This document shows positions 1-5,689 of a stretch of DNA of 5,732 nt, in pieces; the first letter of the stretch is position 1; every line of letters starts with the position of its first letter. Under the pieces are notes generated by a model. That model was not told the origin of the DNA, searched no databases, and was given only the letters and a program-made list of their open reading frames with translations. Origin of the DNA: Acidobacteriota bacterium (lineage in GTDB: Bacteria > Acidobacteriota > Terriglobia > Bryobacterales > Bryobacteraceae); NCBI GenBank assembly GCA_021788955.1, contig JAJYKC010000210.1, positions 1 to 5,732 on the forward strand, read 5' to 3'. Made by a program: the position numbers and the translations under genes.

Positions 1-61
1 GCCGTTGGCCGCTATGCCGTTGGTAGATCTTGCTGACGTTGTCGAACTGAATGACGGTCAT
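1..61 (-). CDS. ABC transporter ATP-binding protein, N-terminal fragment (polysaccharide export type)
   Basis: Only the first 20 codons are inside the window; the gene runs off the left edge. The visible start reads MTVIQFDNVSKIYQRHSGQR, the usual first beta strand of an ABC nucleotide-binding domain. Tyr13 sits where the A-loop aromatic residue normally stacks on the adenine of ATP. The Walker motifs lie outside the window. The ATG is 10 bases after the stop of the ABC-2 permease on the same strand, and a GAGG overlapping that stop could act as its ribosome binding site. Permease followed closely by ATPase is the Wzm/Wzt (TagG/TagH) arrangement, so this is probably the energising subunit of that exporter. 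The ABC call rests on a short N-terminus plus context. Confidence 0.75.
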   Translation of the reverse strand, partial: MTVIQFDNVSKIYQRHSGQR

Positions 62-71
62 CGGAGCTGCC

Positions 72-836
72 TCAGAGGTAATTGTAGAACCGTCGTTTCA
101 GCTTCTGAAACACCAGCAACCCCAACCCCAGCATCCCTAGCGAACTCAGCCCGAGCTTCCACATGAGCGTCTCCGGCGGCGCCTTCGCGGCCAGGATGAT
201 CGCCCGCTGCGCGAGCACAAGGGCAGCGATCGGGTTCAACGAATAGATGGTTCGAAACCGCTCGGGGATCAGGCTGAAGTCGTAGAAAATCGGCACCAAG
301 TAAAACATTACCGTCACCACCGATTCCACTACATAGCGCATGTCCCGCATATAGACGTTCAGCCCGGAACAGATCAGCCCCAGACCGCAGAGAAACGCGA
401 CCGCTGGCAGCCAGACCACGGGCAGAAGCATCCAGTACCGGTTCGGCGGGCGGTTGTAGGCCAGCGCGAAGCCGAGCATTAACAGAATCTGCAGGAACAG
501 GTGAATCGTCGTCGACAGAACTGTCGCGATGGGAATGATCTCCCGAGGAAAAGGAACCCGTTTGATCAACCCCGCGTTATCTACGATGCAGGTCGTCGAG
601 GAGATCCACGCGCTCGAAAAAAAATTGAAGGGCACGAGGCCGCATAGGACGAAAACAGGGTACACCGGACTCGGATTCTTAAATATCCGTGTGAACACGA
701 ACACCAGCACGCCGAGCATGACCAGCGGGTTGAGCAGCGACCAAAACACCCCCAGTGACATATTCCGGTAGCGGATCCGGAAGTCCTTCAGGACGAGGTT
801 CCGAATGACGAAGACGTAATCGCCTTTCCATTTCAT
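72..836 (-). CDS. ABC-2 type transporter permease (Wzm/TagG-like polysaccharide exporter)
   Basis: This 254-residue integral membrane protein has the usual length and layout of ABC-2 permeases that export O-antigen, capsule or teichoic acid across the inner membrane. A cytoplasmic amphipathic start with LVLKDFRIRYRN (14-25) and the LGVFWSLLNPL motif (28-38) leads into about six membrane segments near 32-50, 58-78, 100-126, 135-158, 168-188 and 228-245. The cytoplasmic loop IKRVPFPREI (91-100) and the segment LNVYMRDMRYVVE (159-171) are typical of the family, as is the late LNPIAALVLAQR (200-211). The C-terminus is basic (KLKRRFYNYL). It is followed 10 bases later by the start of an ABC ATPase, so the two are surely one operon and one complex. 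The exported glycan cannot be told from sequence. The ATG at 836 is the first start in the frame, though the best Shine-Dalgarno lies rather far upstream. Confidence 0.9.
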   Translation of the reverse strand: MKWKGDYVFVIRNLVLKDFRIRYRNMSLGVFWSLLNPLVMLGVLVFVFTRIFKNPSPVYPVFVLCGLVPFNFFSSAWISSTTCIVDNAGLIKRVPFPREIIPIATVLSTTIHLFLQILLMLGFALAYNRPPNRYWMLLPVVWLPAVAFLCGLGLICSGLNVYMRDMRYVVESVVTVMFYLVPIFYDFSLIPERFRTIYSLNPIAALVLAQRAIILAAKAPPETLMWKLGLSSLGMLGLGLLVFQKLKRRFYNYL

Positions 837-852
837 GGGCGGTGGTAGCGGA

Positions 853-859
853 CTCCTCC
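853..859 (-). promoter_or_regulatory. Candidate Shine-Dalgarno for the ABC permease, unusually distant
   Basis: Read on the minus strand this is GGAGGAG, a very strong anti-16S match. It lies 16 bases before the ATG at 836, longer than the usual 5 to 10. No in-frame ATG, GTG or TTG lies between them, so it does not suggest another start. It may work with reduced efficiency or be a chance purine run. Confidence 0.35.
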
Positions 860-916
860 GGATGGTGCAGATTTAGACAAAAATTGAGTGTAGCGCGGAT
901 ATTCAGGAACGCGGGT

Positions 917-931
917 CGTGGACCCTCCACG
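917..931. other. Perfect hairpin between the ABC permease and tRNA-Leu
   Basis: CGTGGA, a three-base CCC spacer, and TCCACG form a perfect 6-bp stem between the divergent permease and tRNA genes. There is no T run on either side, so it is not an intrinsic terminator. It could be an operator-like inverted repeat or chance in GC-rich DNA. Confidence 0.3.
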
Positions 932-960
932 TTCAGGCGCATCGGCCATCCCCCGTGGGC

Positions 961-966
961 CATAAT
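961..966 (+). promoter_or_regulatory. Possible -10 box for tRNA-Leu
   Basis: CATAAT matches the TATAAT consensus at five of six positions and ends 10 bases before the first base of the tRNA, which fits a start site a few bases upstream of the mature 5' end. No good TTGACA-like -35 sits 16 to 18 bases upstream, so the call is tentative. Confidence 0.35.
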
Positions 967-976
967 GAAACCACGC

Positions 977-1065
977 GCGGACGTGATGGAACCGGTAGAC
1001 ATAGCGGCCTTAAAAGCCGCTGGCCCGCAAGGGCCGTGTGGGTTCGAGTCCCACCGTCCGCACCA
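977..1065 (+). tRNA. tRNA-Leu (anticodon UAA)
   Basis: The sequence folds as a complete 89-base class II tRNA. The acceptor stem pairs GCGGACG (977-983) with CGTCCGC (1055-1061), followed by discriminator A and an encoded CCA (1063-1065). The anticodon stem GCGGC/GCCGC (1004-1008, 1016-1020) holds loop CTTAAAA with anticodon TAA at 1011-1013, reading UUA and UUG codons. A long variable arm (1021-1037) has a GGCCC/GGGCC stem with a GCAA tetraloop, as expected for leucine. The T arm is GTGGG-TTCGAGT-CCCAC (1038-1054). Every diagnostic part is present, so it should be functional. Confidence 0.97.
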
Positions 1066-1435
1066 GGAAGCCTCGGCGAAGTTCGCCCAAAATAGAAGCG
1101 GCGTGCCAGATTGGCGGGCCGCCCGACGTTCGCTTTTCTTGCGGTGATCCTTCGCTCTCCTAATGCGTTCTGCCTTGCGGTTTCCGCATCCCGGTGGCGC
1201 GTTATGCTGCGCCTCGACGGATTGGCACGAGCCCGCCCGCGTCATCGACGCGCCCCTCACCTGTCTCGATCACCACACTCTGGCGGATCCGGGCTATGGG
1301 CCGGCCAGGTCCGGCGTGCACGGCCCGCCTCAGTCCTTTCCCGGCTTGCCTGGATAAATCCGCCATCATGCTATGGACCATATCGCCGCCAATCAGCTAA
1401 ATCTGTAGGAAACTTGTACTGAAACCTTCGTCCTG
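1066..1435. other. Stretch without a convincing gene between tRNA-Leu and the propeller gene
   Basis: Open frames here are short and GC-driven, with Arg/Pro/Ser-rich translations, no recognisable domain and no good ribosome binding site. Just after the tRNA, GGCGAA/TTCGCC (1075-1087) forms a small hairpin without a T run, so it is at best a weak end for the tRNA transcript. I see no copy of the tRNA 3' end further along, hence no attachment-site duplication and no sign of an integrated element. It may be a long leader of the next gene or decayed DNA. Confidence 0.4.
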
Positions 1436-1478
1436 CCGGGTCCCTTGAGGACCGGCGTTGGCCAACGCTCTGTTTTTT
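1436..1478 (+). terminator. Two adjacent hairpins plus T6: terminator or leader attenuator
   Basis: The first hairpin pairs GGTCC (1439-1443) with GGACC (1449-1453) around CTTGA and can extend to 1436-1455 with one bulge. The second is the 14-base perfect palindrome GCGTTGGCCAACGC (1455-1468), foldable as a 5-bp stem with a GGCC loop. It is followed by TCTG and six T residues (1473-1478). Stem plus T run is the shape of an intrinsic terminator, although four bases separate the two. The next bases are the ribosome binding site of the downstream gene, so it could end tRNA-side transcription or control the propeller gene. Confidence 0.45.
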
Positions 1479-1484
1479 GGGAAG
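1479..1484 (+). promoter_or_regulatory. Ribosome binding site supporting the GTG start at 1495
   Basis: GGGAAG lies 10 bases before the GTG at 1495. An in-frame TAA at 1486-1488 rules out any start further upstream, so this site and the signal peptide that follows support the GTG. Confidence 0.5.
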
Positions 1485-1494
1485 ATAACAAAGC

Positions 1495-3015
1495 GTGACA
1501 CTTCGCTCCGATGCTGTGCGCCTATCCCGTACGGCGCTACTTGCGACCGCGCTTCTGATTTATGCCGCCCCGGCGGGACTCTTCGAGGGCGACAACGATG
1601 TCGGCGACAACCCGAAGGCCGGCTCAATGACCTTCGACGCTGAACACGGCGAGTACCGCATCACCGGCGGCGGGGCCAACATTTGGGCAAAGGCCGACGC
1701 GTTCCACTTTGTCTGGCGCCGACTTTCGGGTGATGCCACCCTGACGGCGCGGATTCGCTTCCTTGGCGCTGGAGGGGCGCCGCATCGCAAAGCCGTGCTG
1801 ATGTTCCGGCAGGACTTCGGCCCGGGCTCCGCCTATGCGGACGCCGCTGTGCACGGCAGCGGTTTGACTTCCCTGCAGTACCGGCCCTCCGAAGGCGCCG
1901 ACACCGCGGAAGTCCAGGCGCATGTGGAAGCGCCGGCGAGACTCCGCATCGAACGCCGCGGGAACCGCTTCCTGCTGTACACCGGCGACGCTACCGGACC
2001 GATGATTCTTGGCGGGTCGGCGATGGTGGAACTTCACGATCCCGTTTACGTCGGCTTGGGCGTCTGCTCCCACGACGCCAATTCGCTCGAAACCGCCGTC
2101 TTCTCTAACGTGGCAATCGAGACGCCGGCTCCCGCTGCCGCTCAGCAGCACTGGCGCAGTCACATTTCGATTTTCGATTTGAAATCCAGGTCTACGCGCG
2201 TGCTCTACACGGCCGACACGGTTTTTGAGGCGCCGAACTGGACGCGGGACGGCCGGTATCTTCTCGTCAACTCCGGAGGCGCGCTTTTTCGACTGCCAGT
2301 GAATGGAGGACCTATCGAGAAGATTGCCCTTGCCGGCGGCCTTTCTGTGAACAACGACCACGGCCCCTCGCCTGACGGCCTCTTCCTCGCTGTCTCGGCA
2401 CGGACCGCGGATTCCGGCGGCTCCCGAGTTTACCTGGCATCATCCGACGGCTCCTCGCCCACCTTGATGACACCGGCCAGCCCCAGTTATTTCCACGGCT
2501 GGTCGCCGGATGGCCGCTGGCTCGCCTTCGTCGCCGACCGTGGCGACAGTTTCCATGTTTTTCGCATTCCTAAGAGCGGCGGCGCCGAACAGCGGCTTAC
2601 ATCGGCGCCGGGATACGACGATGGCCCAGACTATTCACCGGACACGAAATGGATCTACTTCAACTCGAACCGCTCCGGAGGTTGGGATATCTGGCGCATG
2701 CCCGCCTCCGGCGCCGGCCCAAACGACGCTCTGGCCGAACGCATCACCGAGGATGAACTTGAAGACTGGTTCCCGCATCCCTCGCCCAACGGAAAGTGGC
2801 TGGTCTTTCTTTCGTTCCCCAAGGGGACGCCGACCCACAACGACCGTACCGAGGTCAAACTCCGCATGATGCCGCTGCCCAAGAAAAAGCCGGATCTCCG
2901 AAATCTGGAAACCCTTACCACCGTCTTCGGCGGCCAGGGCACCATCAACGTGAACTCCTGGTCGCCGGATTCGAAGAAATTCGCCTTCGTCAGCTACGAG
3001 AAACTCGACCAATAG
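1495..3015 (+). CDS. Exported two-domain protein: jelly-roll-like domain plus TolB-type (PD40) beta-propeller
   Basis: This 506-residue protein starts at a GTG. Residues 1-28 look like a Sec signal peptide: arginines, then LLATALLIYAA and an APAG cleavage region, so it should reach the periplasm or outside. Residues about 35-210 resemble the DUF1349/LamG-like concanavalin fold; GDATLTARIRF, KAVLMFRQDF, RIERRGNRF and VYVGLGVCSHD are the usual strand signatures, and such domains often bind sugars. Residues about 220-503 form a propeller of PD40/WD40-like repeats marked by NWTRDGRYLLV (248), PSPDGLFLAV (291), WSPDGRWLAFV (336), YSPDTKWIYF (380), PSPNGKWLVFL (429) and WSPDSKKFAFV (489). Homologues are often labelled TolB-like or 'biopolymer transporter TolR', but neither tol/pal genes nor TolR features occur here. 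No catalytic motif is visible; binding of a glycan or protein partner is inference. Confidence 0.88.
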   Translation: MTLRSDAVRLSRTALLATALLIYAAPAGLFEGDNDVGDNPKAGSMTFDAEHGEYRITGGGANIWAKADAFHFVWRRLSGDATLTARIRFLGAGGAPHRKAVLMFRQDFGPGSAYADAAVHGSGLTSLQYRPSEGADTAEVQAHVEAPARLRIERRGNRFLLYTGDATGPMILGGSAMVELHDPVYVGLGVCSHDANSLETAVFSNVAIETPAPAAAQQHWRSHISIFDLKSRSTRVLYTADTVFEAPNWTRDGRYLLVNSGGALFRLPVNGGPIEKIALAGGLSVNNDHGPSPDGLFLAVSARTADSGGSRVYLASSDGSSPTLMTPASPSYFHGWSPDGRWLAFVADRGDSFHVFRIPKSGGAEQRLTSAPGYDDGPDYSPDTKWIYFNSNRSGGWDIWRMPASGAGPNDALAERITEDELEDWFPHPSPNGKWLVFLSFPKGTPTHNDRTEVKLRMMPLPKKKPDLRNLETLTTVFGGQGTINVNSWSPDSKKFAFVSYEKLDQ

Positions 3016-3024
3016 TGGCGCCAT

Positions 3025-3061
3025 GGCTGCCTTCACTCATGCAGGGCCGGGAACGGCAGCC
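3025..3061. repeat. Inverted repeat between the propeller and esterase genes
   Basis: GGCTGCC (3025-3031) and GGCAGCC (3055-3061) are perfect 7-bp complements separated by 23 bases, in the 81-bp gap after the propeller gene stop. No T run follows, so it is a weak candidate for transcript processing or a Rho-type 3' end. Confidence 0.25.
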
Positions 3062-3096
3062 CAACGAAAGTCCCGAGCGTCCAACGCTACTGCCCC

Positions 3097-4092
3097 GTGC
3101 AGCGCGACACTGGGAACAGGTGCGCACGCTTGTTGCGAAGGGATGAGATCGCTCGACGGGCTCTGGCGGTCCTTGCCGCGGTGTCGATGTGTTTAGCAGA
3201 ATCGGCGGCCGGCCCGCGCATTCATGTTCATCTGAAGGCCGGGGGTCTGTCGCGTAGTGCGGTCCTTTACGTCCCGGAGTCGGCTGGCGATGGCCCATCA
3301 CCGCTGGTGGTCGTCCTTCATGGCCGGTTCGGCTCAGGCGGCCTTGTCGAGCGGGAGCTTGGTTTTGATGCCCTAGCCGCCGAGTACGGGTTTCTCGTGG
3401 TCTACCCGGACGGGCGGCACCGCGGCTGGAACGACGGACGCACGGATGCAAAGTCGCCTCGTATTCAGGGCCAGGATGCACACGTTGACGACGTCGCGTT
3501 TCTCGATGCGCTTATCGCCCGGATCGAGGCTCACTACCGGATTGACCGGCGCCGCATCTTCCTCGCCGGCCACTCGAACGGAGCCTTCATGGCCAATCGC
3601 TACGCCGCCGAACGGCCGGAAAACATCGCCGCGGTAGCAAGCGTCGCCGGCACGCTCGGCCTCGCCATCGTTCCTTTGCTTCACCCCACCGAACCGGTCT
3701 CCTCCCTGGACGTCTACGGAACCCTCGACCACTTCATCCCGCCCGAAGGTGGGGAGGTGATCCAGCATGGCGGTCAGGTGCTCGGCGCCGATGCGCTCAG
3801 TGACTGGTGGGCCAAACAGGACGGATGCGAGCCCGCCGCCGACCGCTATCCGCAGGCGTTAGGCGTCTTCCGCCGCAGTCACCGCGGATGCCCGGCCGGC
3901 ATTGACGTCGAAACGATCGCGGTGCTTGGCCAGGGACACGTCTGGCCCGGTGCCCCGCATGAGTCGGTGTGGCTGGCTCTGGCCGCGGGACCCGAAATGC
4001 ACATGCTCGACGCTACGTCGGCCGTTTGGCAGTTCTTCTCGAGCCACCCGAAGCCGGTCAGCACCGGTCTCCGGATGGGACGACCGATCTGA
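3097..4092 (+). CDS. Secreted alpha/beta-hydrolase esterase (PHB depolymerase / LpqC / feruloyl esterase family)
   Basis: The 331-residue product carries the catalytic set of the LpqC/esterase-PHB family. PLVVVLHG (69-76) forms the oxyanion region, the nucleophile is Ser160 in GHSNGAFMA (158-166), Asp211 lies in YGTLDHFIP, and His281 lies in GQGHVWPG. Cys244 and Cys265 bracket the variable segment before the His loop and could form a disulfide, which fits an exported enzyme. The N-terminus (ARRALAVLAAVSMCLAESAAG, about 19-39) reads as a signal peptide. The likely substrates are ester bonds in short polyesters, acetylated or feruloylated glycans; the sequence does not decide. The start is uncertain: GTG 3097 has no Shine-Dalgarno, while TTG at 3130 or 3133 follows an ACAGG and gives a tidier signal peptide. 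It lies 81 bp after the propeller gene, perhaps co-transcribed, and converges on folE with only 24 bp between. Confidence 0.88.
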   Translation: MQRDTGNRCARLLRRDEIARRALAVLAAVSMCLAESAAGPRIHVHLKAGGLSRSAVLYVPESAGDGPSPLVVVLHGRFGSGGLVERELGFDALAAEYGFLVVYPDGRHRGWNDGRTDAKSPRIQGQDAHVDDVAFLDALIARIEAHYRIDRRRIFLAGHSNGAFMANRYAAERPENIAAVASVAGTLGLAIVPLLHPTEPVSSLDVYGTLDHFIPPEGGEVIQHGGQVLGADALSDWWAKQDGCEPAADRYPQALGVFRRSHRGCPAGIDVETIAVLGQGHVWPGAPHESVWLALAAGPEMHMLDATSAVWQFFSSHPKPVSTGLRMGRPI

Positions 4093-4116
4093 GGATCGCC
4101 ACCCGGGGAGAGCCCG

Positions 4117-4722
4117 CTACGAGCGCTCGCGCAGCAGGGCGAGAAACTCGTCCCGCGTGGCCTTGCGGGAACGGAAGCCTCCGAGCATCGCGCTAGTGAC
4201 CGTGCCGGAGTGCTGTTTTTCTACTCCGCGCATCATCATGCAGAAATGGCGCGCCTCGCACACCACTCCAACCCCACGCGGATCGAGCACCTGCTGCACC
4301 GCCTCAGCCACCTGCTGCGTCAGCCGCTCCTGCAACTGCAACCGGCGCGCGAACATGTCCACAATTCGGGGGATCTTGCTCAGGCCGATGACCTTCTTTT
4401 TCGGCAGGTAGGCCACGTGGATCTTGCCGTAGAACGGCAACAAATGGTGCTCGCAAAGGCTGAAGAACTCTATGTCCTTCACGACAACCATCTCGTCGCA
4501 TTCGTGCGTAAATAGCGCGCCGTTGACGATCTGATCCAGATTCATCGAGTAGCCACTGGTCAGGAACCTCAAAGCCTTATCGGCGCGCTCCGGCGTCTGC
4601 AGGAGCCCCTCACGCGAAGGGTCCTCGCCAAGTTGGGCCAGCACTTCTCTCATGTGATCGGCGATCGGACTCGCGCCGTCCTTGGACGGCATCACGCGAA
4701 CCAGGGCTTTGTTGGATTTCAT
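4117..4722 (-). CDS. folE: GTP cyclohydrolase I (FolE)
   Basis: FolE converts GTP to 7,8-dihydroneopterin triphosphate plus formate in the cytoplasm, the entry step to folate and tetrahydropterins. The 201 residues are full length for the bacterial type IA enzyme. [16 protein letters not shown] (43-58) and [15 protein letters not shown] (86-100) are canonical. The zinc ligands Cys90 and His93 lie in LCEHH and the third, Cys161, lies in [12 protein letters not shown]; their spacing equals Cys110/His113/Cys181 of the E. coli enzyme. [23 protein letters not shown] (113-135) and [13 protein letters not shown] (169-181) are the other family blocks. Its ATG overlaps the stop of the upstream PTPS gene as ATGA (4719-4722), with only a weak GAG-type ribosome site, which fits translational coupling. 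It is the last gene of the three-gene pterin operon. No frameshift or missing key residue is seen. Confidence 0.97.
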   Translation of the reverse strand: MKSNKALVRVMPSKDGASPIADHMREVLAQLGEDPSREGLLQTPERADKALRFLTSGYSMNLDQIVNGALFTHECDEMVVVKDIEFFSLCEHHLLPFYGKIHVAYLPKKKVIGLSKIPRIVDMFARRLQLQERLTQQVAEAVQQVLDPRGVGVVCEARHFCMMMRGVEKQHSGTVTSAMLGGFRSRKATRDEFLALLRERS

Positions 4723-5150
4723 GTACGTAGCTCGAAAAAGTTATTGTCTGTCTCTTCCAAACGGATGCGGTCCAGCCGCGCTGCCGAGCAAGGAAGCGCA
4801 TTGTGCCAGCGCTCGCTGAGGATCCGTAGAATCTCGCGGGCGAGGTTTTCGGTAGTCGGCACCGCGCCGCCCGGAGCGCGGAACGCCGGAATTTCCTGAT
4901 TTAAACTGCGGTGGTCGAACTTCTCGATGACCTGGCTTCGCACCAGCGCGTCCAGCGCAGGCACCGGAGCAAGAATGCCGTCCGGCGAAGCGTTGTCCCC
5001 CGCCACGCTCACTTCCAGCAGGTAATTGTGCCCGTGCCCGTGGGGGTTGTTACACTTCCCGTAAATCACCCGGTTTTCTTCGTCGCTCATCGCCGCCACG
5101 TGCAGCCGGTGCGAGGCGCAAAACCGGTAGCGGCGCGTCAGGCGGATCAT
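4719..5150 (-). CDS. 6-pyruvoyl/6-carboxytetrahydropterin synthase family protein, paralog A (intact active site)
   Basis: This 143-residue protein belongs to the PTPS/QueD (COG0720) family, zinc enzymes acting on 7,8-dihydroneopterin triphosphate from FolE. Zinc ligands are His14 (FCASHRL), His39 and His41 (PHGHGHNY). The catalytic Cys33 (codon 5052-5054) lies in [13 protein letters not shown], with Asp79-His80 in FDHRSLN completing the triad known from rat PTPS. PTTENLA (98-104) and Glu133 in EETDN form the pterin pocket. The spacing C-x5-HGH matches mammalian PTPS (6-pyruvoyltetrahydropterin), not the C-x3-HGH of E. coli QueD, though the extra His37 also gives a C-x3-HGH register. The gene overlaps both neighbours by ATGA. 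No queC, queE or queF is in the window, so tetrahydropterin synthesis is at least as likely as queuosine; a databank label of QueD would be a family default. Confidence 0.9.
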   Translation of the reverse strand: MIRLTRRYRFCASHRLHVAAMSDEENRVIYGKCNNPHGHGHNYLLEVSVAGDNASPDGILAPVPALDALVRSQVIEKFDHRSLNQEIPAFRAPGGAVPTTENLAREILRILSERWHNALPCSAARLDRIRLEETDNNFFELRT

Positions 5151-5572
5151 CGTGAATTCACCGCCGCCATTGAGTAATCGACGTACAGATCGTCCGTTTC
5201 GTATAACCGCACGTTGTTGAGCTTGGCCGGGCCCGAAGCAAAATGCCTCTCCAGGCGCCGCCAGACCTCCGCGGCGATGTTCTCTGCCGTCGGAATGACC
5301 CGGTCGAACGGCGGCACCTCGTGATTGAGAAACCGGTGATCCATCGGACCTACGACTTCCTCGTTCAGGATCTCCTTTAACTGCTTTAGATCGAACAGCA
5401 TGCCGGTCTTGGCGTCCAGTTCGCCTTCCAGCGTCACCTCGATCGCGTAATTGTGCCCGTGCCCGTGTGGATTCGCGGCGGCTCCGAAAACGGCGAAGTT
5501 CCGCTCCGGGCTCCAGTCCGGATTAGCGCACACATGAGAAGCGGAGAACTCGACTCGCCGGGTAATGAACAT
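5147..5572 (-). CDS. PTPS/QueD-family paralog B lacking the catalytic cysteine
   Basis: From ATG 5572 this is a 141-residue member of the same family, opening with the typical MFITRRVEFSASH. Zinc histidines His13, His38 and His40, Asp78-His79 (MDHRFLN), Glu97 (PTAEN) and Glu125 (LYETDDLYVDY) are all kept. The residue matching the catalytic Cys is Ala32 (codon 5477-5479, GCC) within [18 protein letters not shown] has become PTAEN. A non-family Cys15 lies two residues after the first zinc His. The chemistry is therefore uncertain: an altered reaction on dihydroneopterin triphosphate, a regulatory or structural partner of paralog A, or an inactive copy. The frame is clean, which argues against a pseudogene. 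GGGAAGG just before 5572 and family alignment favour this start; an in-frame ATG at 5629 would add 19 residues without homology. It is the first gene of the operon and overlaps paralog A by ATGA (5147-5150). Confidence 0.88.
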   Translation of the reverse strand: MFITRRVEFSASHVCANPDWSPERNFAVFGAAANPHGHGHNYAIEVTLEGELDAKTGMLFDLKQLKEILNEEVVGPMDHRFLNHEVPPFDRVIPTAENIAAEVWRRLERHFASGPAKLNNVRLYETDDLYVDYSMAAVNSR

Positions 5573-5575
5573 TTG

Positions 5576-5582
5576 CCTTCCC
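5576..5582 (-). promoter_or_regulatory. Ribosome binding site favouring the 5572 start of paralog B
   Basis: On the minus strand GGGAAGG stands three bases before ATG 5572. It is a good but close site and supports this start over the in-frame ATG at 5629, whose AAGG lies more than 10 bases away. Confidence 0.5.
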
Positions 5583-5649
5583 GATATAAGATGCGCGAAC
5601 CCAGTCCGAAGATCCTTCTCCTCGAACATCCGTGGCGCGTCCTTGTTCC

Positions 5650-5655
5650 TATACT
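5650..5655 (+). promoter_or_regulatory. Possible -10 box for the divergent right-edge gene
   Basis: TATACT matches TATAAT at five of six positions and lies 34 bases before the ATG at 5690. It would leave a short leader containing GGAG and GAGGTG. It overlaps the 8-bp palindrome TACTAGTA (5652-5659), so an opposed promoter for the pterin operon could share this spot. No clear -35 box is seen on either strand. Confidence 0.3.
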
Positions 5656-5689
5656 AGTAGCTGGAGCGGGACGAGGTGTCTCCAATCGC

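Noticed and set aside
977..1065. tRNA-Leu as an attachment site for a genomic island
   Set aside because: No integrase gene and no second copy of the tRNA 3' end are in the window.
842..1147. Plus-strand 101-residue frame over the tRNA
   Set aside because: It runs through the intact tRNA-Leu and has no recognisable domain or ribosome binding site.
679..1260. Minus-strand 193-residue open frame containing CGRWDSNPHGPCGP
   Set aside because: It reads antisense through tRNA-Leu and into the permease gene. The WDSNP-type peptide is the well-known false protein made by translating a tRNA backwards.
1111..1422. Plus-strand frames in the gap after the tRNA (103, 64 and 68 residues)
   Set aside because: They overlap one another in different frames, are Arg/Pro/Ser-rich, and show no domain, as expected of chance frames in GC-rich DNA.
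1624..2361. 245-residue minus-strand frame antisense to the propeller gene
   Set aside because: The plus strand has an unambiguous signal peptide and propeller repeats; the antisense frame has no motif.
2990..3481. 163-residue minus-strand frame across the propeller/esterase junction
   Set aside because: It is Arg/Pro/Gly-rich low-complexity translation antisense to the esterase start, with no family resemblance.
4085..4098. CGATC/GATCG hairpin at the esterase stop as a bidirectional terminator
   Set aside because: The stem is only 5 bp with no T run on either side, so it is too weak to call.
4210..4515. Plus-strand 101-residue frame inside folE
   Set aside because: It is the antisense of a clear GTP cyclohydrolase I and its histidine-rich run mirrors folE codons.
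5022..5467. A 21-base identical stretch at 5022-5042 and 5447-5467, considered as a direct repeat
   Set aside because: It is the shared PHGHGHNY coding block of the two PTPS paralogs, so it reflects protein homology rather than a mobile or recombination repeat.
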